Origin: Bacteriovoracaceae bacterium
Lineage (GTDB): Bacteria; Bdellovibrionota; Bacteriovoracia; Bacteriovoracales; Bacteriovoracaceae
DNA length: 39,336 bases
NCBI GenBank assembly: GCA_021732585.1
Contig: JAKFUR010000030.1
Span: 1-39,336 of the forward strand
Direction: 5' to 3'
Part shown: one piece after another, positions 25,360 through 33,357 of the stretch
How the letters are laid out: the number at the start of each line of letters is the position of its first letter
How positions within the stretch are numbered: position 1 is the first letter of the stretch
Position numbers and translations under genes: made by a program
The notes under the pieces: generated by a model
The model's database searches: none
The model's input: only the letters and a program-made list of their open reading frames with translations
What the model was told of the DNA's origin: nothing

Positions 25360-26142
25360 TCAGCGAGCAAAGAATTGGAACCACTGCCCCAGCTTCTCCA
25401 CGTACATGTCAAAACTGACCTGAAAGAATTCGTCAGAAACAGCAATGAACAAGAGGAGTCCGATTCCAATGTTCACTACGAAAGAAACCATAAGGATGTT
25501 CATCTGAGGAATGGCACGAGAGACAATCCCGAAAACCAAGTTCATCAAGATGTTGGCGAAGAGCAAAGGGGCCGCCAGCATGATTGCCGAAGTGAAGATG
25601 CCTTTAAACACTTCACCAAAGAACGCATACGATTGTCCCATCTTATCCAGATTCAGAGTGTTGACCGTGTAAAAACTCTCTGTCACACCTCTGAACATTG
25701 GTACCAAAGCACCTGAAGTGAGAATCAGAACGATCATGACCCATTGGATGATTTTCTCGAATGGGCCCGATTGTTGTTGCTGAGTCGGATCGAAGTAGCT
25801 GACTGAGGCAAAGCCAATTTGTTGAGTCAGGATCGTACCTGCCGAAGCAAATAGCGCCATAAAGCTTTTTACAAAGAAGCCAATGACCAAACCGCACATC
25901 ACGTGCACTGCGGTCAGGAGCCAGATGTACTCGACACCCACAGCGTTCACTTCAGCGATAATGGCCGGGGCCACCAACGGGTGAAAAGCCCAGGCGATCA
26001 CGAAGCTAGAAAGAATTTTTACGACGTTAGGGATAGCGATGTTGTCGAGGAGCGGGAGCTGCATGAGGATAGTAATCCAGCGGCTGAATCCCAACCAGAA
26101 CGCAACGAACGCAGCGTGGTCGGTGATCGCAACAGACATCAT
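25360..26142 (-). CDS. fliR: FliR, flagellar export apparatus protein
   Basis: 260 residues, strongly hydrophobic, with about six membrane segments, matching FliR in size and in the conserved IGFASVSYFDPTQQQQSGPF-like segment. FliR joins FliP and FliQ in the helical export gate at the centre of the basal body. The ATG at 26142 overlaps the fliQ stop (ATGA). Confidence 0.95.
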   Translation of the reverse strand: MMSVAITDHAAFVAFWLGFSRWITILMQLPLLDNIAIPNVVKILSSFVIAWAFHPLVAPAIIAEVNAVGVEYIWLLTAVHVMCGLVIGFFVKSFMALFASAGTILTQQIGFASVSYFDPTQQQQSGPFEKIIQWVMIVLILTSGALVPMFRGVTESFYTVNTLNLDKMGQSYAFFGEVFKGIFTSAIMLAAPLLFANILMNLVFGIVSRAIPQMNILMVSFVVNIGIGLLLFIAVSDEFFQVSFDMYVEKLGQWFQFFAR

Positions 26143-26414
26143 GGGCTATTCACCATCTCCGGGATACGCAGGAATGTTTCGCGGGTAAATTCAGTCATGG
26201 TTTCAAGCATCCATGGACTGAAGAACACCATCGCCGCGACGATGATCAAGATCTTAGGAATGAATGAGAGAGTCTGCTCGTTGATCTGGGTGACCGCTTG
26301 GAACAGGGACACCAAAATACCGATAATGAGTGCACCGGCCAGCATGGGAGCCGACAACATGAGTGCAACTTTCATCGCTTGATTGGTGATCTCTAAAACG
26401 GCTTCATTACCCAC
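26139..26414 (-). CDS. fliQ: FliQ, flagellar export apparatus protein
   Basis: 91 residues with two membrane segments (about 17-40 and 50-72). The segment LFQAVTQINEQTLSFIPKI is characteristic of FliQ. Translation starts at GTG 26414, with AAGGAT five bases upstream. It overlaps fliR by four bases and lies nine bases after fliP. Confidence 0.96.
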   Translation of the reverse strand: MGNEAVLEITNQAMKVALMLSAPMLAGALIIGILVSLFQAVTQINEQTLSFIPKILIIVAAMVFFSPWMLETMTEFTRETFLRIPEMVNSP

Positions 26415-26423
26415 AATTTATCC

Positions 26424-27179
26424 TTAGGTATTAAACGATCGCAAGATCGAGCCAGTCACCAACTGCCAGCCGTCCACCAGGACGAAGAGCAAGAGCTTAA
26501 ACGGTAAGGACACCAACATCGGCGGGAGCATCATCATACCCATCGCCATCAAAACACTGGCGACCACCATGTCGAGTACAAGGAACGGAATGTAGAGTAA
26601 GAAGCCGATCTGGAACGCGGTCTTCAATTCAGAAATAATGAAAGCAGGAATCAAATAGTGAATCGGCACATCTTTAATCGTGGCCGGAGCTGTCTCATTG
26701 GAAACTTCGTAGAACAAACCAATGTCTGTCTTGCGAACGTGCTTTTCCATAAAAGCGCGAAGGTGAGTTTCGAGCACTCCCAAGGCCTGGGTCGTGTCGA
26801 TGGTTTTCGCCATGTAGGGTTTGATGCCTTCTTCGAAAATCGCTTTACCTGTTGGCATCATCACGAAAATTGAAAGGAACATGGCAAAGCCAATGAGCAA
26901 TTGGTTCGGTGGTAAGTTCTGTGTTCCCAGAGCTTGGCGCATGAATGACAAAACGATGATGATGCGAGTAAAAGCCGTACAAAGAATGATGATCGCCGGA
27001 GCCATGGTCAACACGGTGAAGAGAATCAAGACTTCGATGGTATCGACAAGGTCTGTGCCTTGGCCGAAGTTGATATTCACACCTGGAAGATTGGCATTTT
27101 GCTGAGCAAAAGCGAATCCCGGCGCGAATGCCAAGCAGAGTAGAGGAACGAGGCGGAGCATCCATCCTGGAAGCTTCAT
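26424..27179 (-). CDS. fliP: FliP, flagellar export apparatus protein
   Basis: 251 residues. A cleavable signal-like N-terminus (ending near AFA) is followed by FliP membrane segments. Family motifs are visible: TRIIIVLSFMRQALGTQNLPPNQ, FEEGIKPYM, VPIHYLIPAFIISELKTAFQIGF, and the C-terminal MGMMMLPP...LPFKLLLFVLVDGW. FliP forms the pentameric core of the export gate. AAGG lies a few bases before the ATG. Confidence 0.97.
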   Translation of the reverse strand: MKLPGWMLRLVPLLCLAFAPGFAFAQQNANLPGVNINFGQGTDLVDTIEVLILFTVLTMAPAIIILCTAFTRIIIVLSFMRQALGTQNLPPNQLLIGFAMFLSIFVMMPTGKAIFEEGIKPYMAKTIDTTQALGVLETHLRAFMEKHVRKTDIGLFYEVSNETAPATIKDVPIHYLIPAFIISELKTAFQIGFLLYIPFLVLDMVVASVLMAMGMMMLPPMLVSLPFKLLLFVLVDGWQLVTGSILRSFNT

Positions 27180-27192
27180 AGTGACCTTTTAC

Positions 27193-28278
27193 TTACTGCA
27201 GAGACTTGAGGTTCTTTACTTTCTTTTTCAATTCATCAGAGAAGCGCACGATATCTTTTTGAACGCTGCCCTTCTCTTCTGTCGCAATCGATTGGTAGAT
27301 ATCTTCTTTCACACGCATCTCAGTGCTGGGAGCAGCGTCTTTCGCTGTCTCCGCATTGTCATCAAAATTTGTTCCCGTGATGGCGCGCTCGCCTTCTTTC
27401 ACGAGGCCCGGCACGTCTTTAACTTCAGCGATAAAGCTCATGCCTGACTCAGACGAGCTCACCAAGAAAACTTGGTTATGCGCCTTCACCATCAAGATGG
27501 CACGCTTAGGAGCAACGTAAGTCGTCGAGAGAACAGAAACCAACTGCGTGTTGTTCAGGAAGCCGAGCTTACCTTTTGAGAGCACGCCTTTTTTCATGAG
27601 CTGGGTGATGCCGTAGAAGAACAACAAGACCACACCCAAGAACGCGATAAACTTGCCCGCGTAACCGGCAAATGAAAAATTGTCTTTGCGAGCGGGAGCG
27701 GCCTGAGCTGAACGGACTTCGTCTTTCGCCGTCGGCGCCATAACATCTCTCACGATGGCCGCTGCTGCTGGAACCGTCTTCGTTTCAGAAGCTGCATTCT
27801 CTGCTTCCAGCTTCTTCAAGAAGTCTTCGCCCAAGGCCTCTTTCTTAACGATTGATTTTGGAGCATCCATCTTCACAGGTGATTTCACTGTGAATGGAGT
27901 TGGCTTGAAGTCTGAAGGAATAGTCGTCGTGATTTCAATTTTTCCATCACGCAAAGTGAGCGCGATGTTTTCAGCGTTGATCTGGCCTTGAGGGAAAGTC
28001 AGCGTCGCCAAAACACCACGAGAGGTGTTCGCAGCTGCCAAACGGACTCCCGCCACTTTTTTAACGGTATTCTTTTCAATATCCGCGCTTGGCAAAGTCA
28101 TTGCGAAACGTCCGCCCTTCACATCCCATTCTGGAGTGATGGTGGCCGGCTCGGAGAGAGTGACGACAAAACGACCCCGGTTACCTTGCGCCTGCCAATC
28201 CAGATCGGTCACTTTGACCCCGGCGTGGGCAATCGCGGTAGCGAAGAGGGCGATGATACTAGCAAACATGATTCTCAC
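27193..28278 (-). CDS. fliO: FliO-like flagellar protein with N-terminal periplasmic AMIN-like extension
   Basis: 361 residues from GTG 28278 (AAGGGG five bases upstream). A signal peptide (about 1-19, cut near AHA) is followed by a beta-rich region (about 20-122) resembling an AMIN domain: VTDLDWQAQGNRGRFVVTLSEP, then VRLAAANTSRGVLATLTFP and IALTLRDGKIEITTTI. A Lys/Ala linker follows. A single membrane segment (about 208-226) then leads into the FliO core: GKLGFLNNTQLVSVLSTTYVAPKRAILMVKAHNQVFLV. FliO assists assembly of the FliP ring. Usual FliO proteins are about 100-150 residues, so the extension is large. The call as FliO rests on the core and its position between fliN and fliP. Confidence 0.85.
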   Translation of the reverse strand: MRIMFASIIALFATAIAHAGVKVTDLDWQAQGNRGRFVVTLSEPATITPEWDVKGGRFAMTLPSADIEKNTVKKVAGVRLAAANTSRGVLATLTFPQGQINAENIALTLRDGKIEITTTIPSDFKPTPFTVKSPVKMDAPKSIVKKEALGEDFLKKLEAENAASETKTVPAAAAIVRDVMAPTAKDEVRSAQAAPARKDNFSFAGYAGKFIAFLGVVLLFFYGITQLMKKGVLSKGKLGFLNNTQLVSVLSTTYVAPKRAILMVKAHNQVFLVSSSESGMSFIAEVKDVPGLVKEGERAITGTNFDDNAETAKDAAPSTEMRVKEDIYQSIATEEKGSVQKDIVRFSDELKKKVKNLKSLQ

Positions 28279-28302
28279 GGTTTCCCCTTAGTCCAAACTC
28301 GA

Positions 28303-28644
28303 TCACTTCAAAGATTCAATACGTTCCAGCGGGCTAATGATGTCGGTCAGACGGATGCCGAACTTTTCGTTCACCACCACTACCTCACCTCTTGCAACGA
28401 GCTTGCCATTAACCAGCACTTCTAATGGCTCACCAGCGAGCTTATCAAGCTCCAAAACCGAACCCTGCCCGAGCTGGAGCAGGTCCTTAATAATCACTTT
28501 AGCGCGGCCGAGTTCCACACTGACTTTCAGTGGGATATCGAGAATGAAGTCGAGGTTCTGAACCTTCAACTTATTGAGGGCATCATCACCGGCCTTAATC
28601 TGGTCGGCTAATTGGCCAATGGCTTCGCGGCTTAAATCACTCAT
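28303..28644 (-). CDS. fliN: FliN, flagellar motor switch protein
   Basis: 113 residues with the SpoA (surface presentation) fold: [69 protein letters not shown] matches FliN throughout. Together with FliM it forms the C-ring that sets rotation direction. GGGAG lies six bases before the ATG. Confidence 0.97.
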   Translation of the reverse strand: MSDLSREAIGQLADQIKAGDDALNKLKVQNLDFILDIPLKVSVELGRAKVIIKDLLQLGQGSVLELDKLAGEPLEVLVNGKLVARGEVVVVNEKFGIRLTDIISPLERIESLK

Positions 28645-28656
28645 TTCATTCTCCCG

Positions 28657-29649
28657 TTATAGGTTCCGGCGAGTGACTTGCACTGCGCGGTTACCTTTAT
28701 AAGTTCCGATAAGGCATTTCAATTTGTTGGCACCTTCGATCTCGAGATCCAACTCTCCACTGACTTCTTGCGAGAGTGGTATTACGTCGCCAATCTGCAA
28801 ACTGACCAAGTCACCGATGGTCATGTCTGTCTCGCCAAGCTTCACAATGGCTGTGGCTTCTGCGTTCTGAACGTGATCTTGCAATGAACGAGTCCAAAGA
28901 GTGTCGACGACATCGTTCTCTGATTGGAAGCTCGAAGAAAGTTTCTGCTTAATAGGTTCGATGGTTGAGTAAGGAATCACCACCATAATGGTGCCTGAAG
29001 CACTCTCGAACTCGACTTCGAAGGTCGTGGTGATAATGACGTCTGAAGGAGGAACAACACCTACGAACTGAGGGTTAATTTCGGTGCGTGAGTATTGCGC
29101 GTCGATGCGATGAACCGGGGCCCACGCTTCTTCAAGATCGTTGATCGCCATGTCCATCACTCGGCGCATGAACGACAATTCGATAGAGGTAAATTCTTTG
29201 CCTTCGATCTTGGTGAACGGACGATCCGTTCCGCCGAAGTATGAATCGATAATGGCGTAAGCAAGTTTTGATTCGAAGACGATCAGAGCGGGGCCACGCA
29301 ATTCGTTGAATCGCATGATGCACATACAGCTTGGAATCGGGAGCGTGTTCACGAATTCACCGAACTTCAAAAGATCGGTCGAAATCATGGAGATCGTTGA
29401 AATCTTACGAAGTGAGTTTGAGAGCGATACCCGGAATTGGCGGATGAAACGCTCGTAGATGATCTCGAGAATCGGCATGCGACCGCGGATAACCCGGTCT
29501 TGGTTAGTCAGATCATAGGGCTGAATGTTCTCTTGCGTCTCTTCCTCAGCGGCAAAGGCGCTATCGCCTCCAGAGCTTTCTGACTCCCCGTCTTCGTTGA
29601 CGGCACTTAACAAGGCGTCGACTTCGTCTTGGCTAAGAACTTGGGCCAT
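28657..29649 (-). CDS. fliM: FliM, flagellar motor switch protein
   Basis: 330 residues, the usual FliM length. The N-terminal LSQDEVDALL motif is the CheY-P binding segment. The CheC-like middle domain contains SLSNSLRKISTISM and FESKLAYAIIDSYFGGTDRPF. The C-terminal SpoA domain contains VSLQIGDVIPLSQ. It should receive chemotaxis input directly. A strong AGGAGGGG lies five bases before the ATG. Confidence 0.97.
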   Translation of the reverse strand: MAQVLSQDEVDALLSAVNEDGESESSGGDSAFAAEEETQENIQPYDLTNQDRVIRGRMPILEIIYERFIRQFRVSLSNSLRKISTISMISTDLLKFGEFVNTLPIPSCMCIMRFNELRGPALIVFESKLAYAIIDSYFGGTDRPFTKIEGKEFTSIELSFMRRVMDMAINDLEEAWAPVHRIDAQYSRTEINPQFVGVVPPSDVIITTTFEVEFESASGTIMVVIPYSTIEPIKQKLSSSFQSENDVVDTLWTRSLQDHVQNAEATAIVKLGETDMTIGDLVSLQIGDVIPLSQEVSGELDLEIEGANKLKCLIGTYKGNRAVQVTRRNL

Positions 29650-29719
29650 GGGATCCCCTCCTGGGATTGCACTTCGCTGCTACTAACATCACTGCACATC
29701 CTGTGCCGTGAATGAAACT

Positions 29720-30250
29720 CTAGTTAATCTGGAAACCGATGTAGTACACGTCCTCAACTTTGCCATCAACCAAAAATGCGTTGATCGCGGCCTTGAGCTC
29801 TTCTTTCAAAAACTGCTTTCCTTCTTTTTTGAGAAGGTCTTCAGGTCTCTTCGTATTAAGGATACTGATAATGGTGTCGCGAATCTGTGGCTTGCGCGCT
29901 TCAAATTCAGCGGCCTTCGCATCGTCGCTCATCTTAAGAACTGCTTCCATACGAGCGTAACGACGAGGGCCATCACCTTGTGCAAGATTCACTGTGAACA
30001 TTTCAAGCGGAAGAAGATTTTCTTTCTTCACCACTTCGCCCGTCTTCTGCTCACCGGCCGCTTCTGCGTCTGTCGGTGGCGCATCTTTTTCTTTCAATAA
30101 CATTGTGAGATCAGGACGCTGTGATTCCAACTGCATGAAACGGTATTGAAAGAACGCAATCGTTCCCATCGACAACATATTGAGGACGAGAAGAAGCGCA
30201 ACGAGCGGATTCTTTTGTGATGATGAAGATGCTTCGGTAGTTTCGGCCAT
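29720..30250 (-). CDS. fliL: FliL, flagellar basal body-associated protein
   Basis: About 176 residues. A short cytoplasmic N-terminus and one membrane segment (about 16-36) precede a periplasmic FliL domain, with LPLEMFTVNLAQGDGPRRYARMEAVLKM and IRDTIISILNTKRPEDLLKKEGKQFLKEELKAAIN as family hallmarks. FliL supports stator function. First gene of the operon, 70 bases before fliM. ATG 30250 (AAGGG ten bases upstream) is chosen; an upstream in-frame ATG at 30277 is also possible. Confidence 0.93.
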   Translation of the reverse strand: MAETTEASSSSQKNPLVALLLVLNMLSMGTIAFFQYRFMQLESQRPDLTMLLKEKDAPPTDAEAAGEQKTGEVVKKENLLPLEMFTVNLAQGDGPRRYARMEAVLKMSDDAKAAEFEARKPQIRDTIISILNTKRPEDLLKKEGKQFLKEELKAAINAFLVDGKVEDVYYIGFQIN

Positions 30251-30308
30251 GGAGATAGTGCCCTTCCTGGGGATCATACGGAACCTGTCCTAGGTCCCTC
30301 ATGTCAAA

Positions 30309-30337
30309 AGTATACCGCTCTGTGGGAATCGGGGCAA
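30309..30337 (-). promoter_or_regulatory. Sigma70-like promoter of the fliL-fliA flagellar operon
   Basis: On the minus strand TTGCCC (30337-30332) and TATACT (30314-30309) are exactly 17 bases apart. The -10 matches five of six consensus bases. The expected start point near 30302 gives a leader of about 25-50 bases before fliL. It is the only convincing promoter seen for the roughly 11.3 kb operon. A sigma54 -24/-12 element was not recognised here. Confidence 0.6.
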
Positions 30338-30423
30338 GAATGGCAGGGGTTGATCGGAAAACTTTGCCGATTTAGGCCGAAAAAACTTCAAATGCCGTCA
30401 ACCCGCTGACAGTTCGATCGGCA

Positions 30424-30750
30424 TTAAGAGACTGAGCGTTCTTCTCCAACCATCGAAACCCAACCCTTTCCAGGGCGAAACTTAGGGAAAGTGCGACCGC
30501 TGATCAGCATTTCTTCCCCGGTTACAGGGTTGAAACCACGACGTTCGCGGTGATGAACGAGGGTGAATGTTCCAAAGTCTTTAAGGGTCACCTCGTCACC
30601 GCCAGCTACACACTCTTTAATCACGTCGATCAAAGTGTTGAGCAAAGCCTCGGCGTCTTTTTTGGCAAGGCCTGAGTGGCCAGCGCGTAGGAGGGTGGCT
30701 TCGATGAGTTCTTTTTTGTTCATAGAGTTAGAGTCGGCCAGTGGAGACAT
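30424..30750 (-). CDS. HU/IHF-family DNA-binding protein
   Basis: 108 residues, or 99 from the second ATG at 30723. The family fold is clear: MNKKELIEATLLRAG helix, KDAEALLNTLIDVIKECV, VTLKDFGTFTLVHHRERRGFNPVTGEEM with the intercalating Pro of the arm, and ISGRTFPKFRPGKG. Such dimers bend DNA. The longer start has AAGG ten bases upstream; the shorter matches the usual N-terminus but has no good Shine-Dalgarno. IHF and HU subtypes cannot be separated here. The gene begins only 31 bases after the preceding terminator. Confidence 0.9.
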   Translation of the reverse strand: MSPLADSNSMNKKELIEATLLRAGHSGLAKKDAEALLNTLIDVIKECVAGGDEVTLKDFGTFTLVHHRERRGFNPVTGEEMLISGRTFPKFRPGKGWVSMVGEERSVS

Positions 30751-30781
30751 TCTGGCAAGGCCTTGGGCCTAGCGTTATCGC

Positions 30782-30807
30782 AAAAAAAAGGGCCCCAGAA
30801 GGGGCCC
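30782..30807 (-). terminator. Intrinsic terminator after the DsbA-like lipoprotein gene
   Basis: A seven-base stem GGGCCCC / GGGGCCC with a four-base loop and, on the minus strand, a run of eight Ts. It lies 25 bases after the lipoprotein stop. Little room (31 bases) remains for a promoter of the HU/IHF gene, so either partial readthrough or an overlapping promoter feeds it. Confidence 0.9.
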
Positions 30808-30832
30808 TTAAATAAATTTCGTTGGCCGTGAA

Positions 30833-31612
30833 TTAGAGATTCACTTTCCCTTTCTCTTTCAACTTCGAGATCAAGTCGTCGAAGTGAGAAGTTGGGTACG
30901 CGCCTTTCACAGGTACGCCGTTCAACAAGAAGCCTGGAGTTCCTTGGAAGCCGAACTTGCCTGCTTCTTCGATATCTTGCTGAATGCGCTTCATGACGGC
31001 TTCAGACTTCACGTCTTTCGCCAAGCGTGCCATGTCTGCGCCCGTCTTCTTAGCTTCTGCCTGCAAGAACTTCTCGCCGTTCTGAAGGCTGCGCTGATTC
31101 AAGTAGATCGCATCATGCAACTTAAAAGCTTTTTCTGGGTCCTGCAAACGAAGAGCTTCGTAGTACTGGGACGCGATCATCGCTTGTGGGTGGAACGACA
31201 AAGGAAGGTGCTTGTAGACGAAGCGGATCTTGCCTTCGTACTTCTTCATCAATTCCATAACAGTGTTGAATCCGCGTGAGCAGAATGGGCACTCGAAGTC
31301 CGAGTACTCGATCAACGTCAAAGGAGCGTCTTTCGGGCCGCGGAAAGTTTCGTCACTGCGGATCTCAGCGACCATTGGCTTATTGAAGCTATCTTCAAGC
31401 GCTTTTGATTCTTCTTCTTCACGGCGCTTCGCCATGACTTCTTGGCTCTTCTTAACAGCATTGTTAAGCGCATCAATGAACTTATCTGGGTTCGCTTCGA
31501 TAGCTTCAGTCATGACGTCAGGATTTTCTTTGAGAATCTTCTTCAACTGGTCTTTGTTGGTACATGCGCCGAGAACCAGCATCAGGGCGAGGATGAGTAG
31601 CTTGTGTGACAT
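30833..31612 (-). CDS. DsbA-family thiol-disulfide oxidoreductase lipoprotein
   Basis: 259 residues. The lipobox LVLGAC places the lipidated Cys at residue 17. A charged helical spacer (about 20-80, NPDVMTEAIEANPDKF repeats) leads to a thioredoxin-fold DsbA domain. The active site CPFC is at 108-111 in SDFECPFCSRGF, and the cis-Pro loop is GTPGF. This is typical of DsbA/DsbG/BdbD-type proteins that oxidise or rearrange disulfides in envelope proteins. AAGGAAG lies before the ATG. It could serve the Cys-rich secreted proteins in the window, but nothing shows that directly. Confidence 0.93.
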   Translation of the reverse strand: MSHKLLILALMLVLGACTNKDQLKKILKENPDVMTEAIEANPDKFIDALNNAVKKSQEVMAKRREEEESKALEDSFNKPMVAEIRSDETFRGPKDAPLTLIEYSDFECPFCSRGFNTVMELMKKYEGKIRFVYKHLPLSFHPQAMIASQYYEALRLQDPEKAFKLHDAIYLNQRSLQNGEKFLQAEAKKTGADMARLAKDVKSEAVMKRIQQDIEEAGKFGFQGTPGFLLNGVPVKGAYPTSHFDDLISKLKEKGKVNL

Positions 31613-31646
31613 GGGCTTCCTTTTTTGACTGCGTTAACTTTTATCT

Positions 31647-31675
31647 ATGTTAATGGCTGAGGCGATTCGATTCAA
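31647..31675 (-). promoter_or_regulatory. Possible promoter of the DsbA-like lipoprotein gene
   Basis: On the minus strand TTGAAT (31675-31670) and TAACAT (31652-31647) are 17 bases apart, each matching four of six consensus bases. It ends just before the stop of the upstream membrane-protein gene and would give a leader of about 28 bases. Confidence 0.4.
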
Positions 31676-31676
31676 C

Positions 31677-32612
31677 TCAATGTGGGAGGTTTTTCTGAAC
31701 CCAGTCTAGATACTTGTTGATCGACCGTGTCGAATCACGCAAATAAGAATACCCGACTAAATGCACTCGGCTTTGCCAGCTGCCTTTCATGAATGAGCGC
31801 ATAGTGGCAAAGATACCAAATGCGGCACCGGATACTTGAGCATAAAGATGGAATCCCATGAGGACGTGTAACCCCACCACTAAAATGCCGGTGAGCCACC
31901 ACATCTCATCCACCAAGAAGGCCTGGTCTTGGAAATAGGCCGACATGACTTTGGGATCAGCTTTAATCATCCGCAACGCAATCTGCGTAGTGTTCTCGTG
32001 AATGTCCGTCGCGAATCCCATGATCGCAATAATTGAAACGATCATCACGATGATAAGAAAGAAACTAAAATGAAAAACAAAGGGTCCATCGAACACGGGT
32101 TTGTGGATGCCCATGTACTGGGGAGGAATCTCGCGTGAGACAAGTTTGTTTTTTCCGCGACAGTCGCGCAGGTGCTCAAAGAATATTTCTGAGAAACGTG
32201 TGAGCAAACGATACGCGGAAAATTCTTCGTTTCTATAGACAGTGTTGGGTTCTTCAACCACGGCCACACAGTACTCACCGATGCGCTTAAACGGACGCAG
32301 CATCAAGTGCCCGATATAGAGACCCATAAAAAATATTGCGATGTGAAATCCGAGAATCCAAGGGAGCGCATCGATACTATCCGCTAACACGTGCTGGAAG
32401 TAGGCTTCAGAAAGATTTTCGATGCCGGCGTAGCCGTGAGCACGATAGAAATAAAAATTCAAACGAATGTTCGTGTACATGATGTACGCGACGATCAACT
32501 CCACCAACATCGAAATGCCCCAGACCTTGGCGGCAGTTCCTAATAGGAAGCGACTCTCTTCTGATTGAAAAAGTTTCTTGAAGATGGAGGCATGGGGCAA
32601 TGTTGGTTTCAT
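31677..32612 (-). CDS. Multi-pass inner-membrane protein, function unknown
   Basis: 311 residues with about four membrane segments (about 24-46, 84-106, 179-200, 238-260). A short amphipathic stretch after the second segment (LMLRPFKRIGEYC) resembles a HAMP-like connector, but no histidine kinase or chemoreceptor domain follows. The cytoplasmic loop (about 110-170) is rich in charged and aromatic residues. No Shine-Dalgarno is evident before the ATG. No family was recognised. Confidence 0.8.
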   Translation of the reverse strand: MKPTLPHASIFKKLFQSEESRFLLGTAAKVWGISMLVELIVAYIMYTNIRLNFYFYRAHGYAGIENLSEAYFQHVLADSIDALPWILGFHIAIFFMGLYIGHLMLRPFKRIGEYCVAVVEEPNTVYRNEEFSAYRLLTRFSEIFFEHLRDCRGKNKLVSREIPPQYMGIHKPVFDGPFVFHFSFFLIIVMIVSIIAIMGFATDIHENTTQIALRMIKADPKVMSAYFQDQAFLVDEMWWLTGILVVGLHVLMGFHLYAQVSGAAFGIFATMRSFMKGSWQSRVHLVGYSYLRDSTRSINKYLDWVQKNLPH

Positions 32613-32769
32613 AGCTCTATTGTAGTAAGCCTTCGAATTCTTTCAGAGAGGGGGAGTTTTGCCGGGCCTAACCCCAGCAAAATGCTCAGTTTCACCTTTT
32701 CTTCTCAAGTTCATTTGGGATTGTCCGACAAGTTACCCAAGATATGCCGTCTATTAGGGAGAGGCTGAT

Positions 32770-33321
32770 ATGAAGATCACAAAAACTTGGTTCACACCTG
32801 CACTACTGACACTGGCGCTTTTCGCTGGGGCCTGTGGCAAGAAGAATGAATCAGGGAAATCCAGTAGCAATCAATTCGGAAGTAGCTACTCCGGTGTGGC
32901 ACCGCTCAACTCGAGCAACCCTTACGTGAGCCAACTCTTCCAACAGTTTCCTTGCCAAACTGGTTATGGCAGCAACAGTAACCAAAGAACAGGCGTGGGA
33001 GTATCGGTGAACATTCCTCTTCCAAATAGACCTGCTCCAAACTCAACACATGTGGGCGTAACAACCTTGGGTGATATCGCAGTACTGACAACAGACAATT
33101 CGGGAAGACAAGTTGTAAGTTTGTATATCTGCCCACGCTATAATGGCGGAGCTCAAGGACCATCAAGTCTTTCTCAACCTATTCCAGGACGCACTCTGGC
33201 AGGTTGTCGCTTTGATGAACTCGTTCTTTCAGCATCTATTGCTGGTTATCCAACTCCACTCAATTTTGCTCCGGTGGACTTCATCCCACAGCTGAGACAA
33301 AACTTTTGTAACATCTACTAG
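32770..33321 (+). CDS. Small lipoprotein of unknown function
   Basis: 183 residues. The signal peptide ends in LFAGAC (lipidated Cys near 22), followed by a Ser/Asn/Gly-rich low-complexity linker of about 40 residues and a compact domain with four cysteines. The frame is supported by GGGAGAGG five bases before the ATG and by its own terminator. It is monocistronic on the plus strand between minus-strand genes. No homologous family was recognised. Confidence 0.8.
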   Translation: MKITKTWFTPALLTLALFAGACGKKNESGKSSSNQFGSSYSGVAPLNSSNPYVSQLFQQFPCQTGYGSNSNQRTGVGVSVNIPLPNRPAPNSTHVGVTTLGDIAVLTTDNSGRQVVSLYICPRYNGGAQGPSSLSQPIPGRTLAGCRFDELVLSASIAGYPTPLNFAPVDFIPQLRQNFCNIY

Positions 33322-33326
33322 AAACG

Positions 33327-33357
33327 AAAGGGCCCTCACGGGCCCTTTTTCTTTTTC
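33327..33357 (+). terminator. Intrinsic terminator after the small lipoprotein gene, overlapping the amidase stop
   Basis: A nine-base stem AAAGGGCCC / GGGCCCTTT with a TCAC loop, then T5-C-T5. On the opposite strand the stop codon of the amidase gene (33338-33336) falls in the loop, and the stem encodes its last residues. Minus-strand termination would be weaker (TTTCGTTT). Confidence 0.9.
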
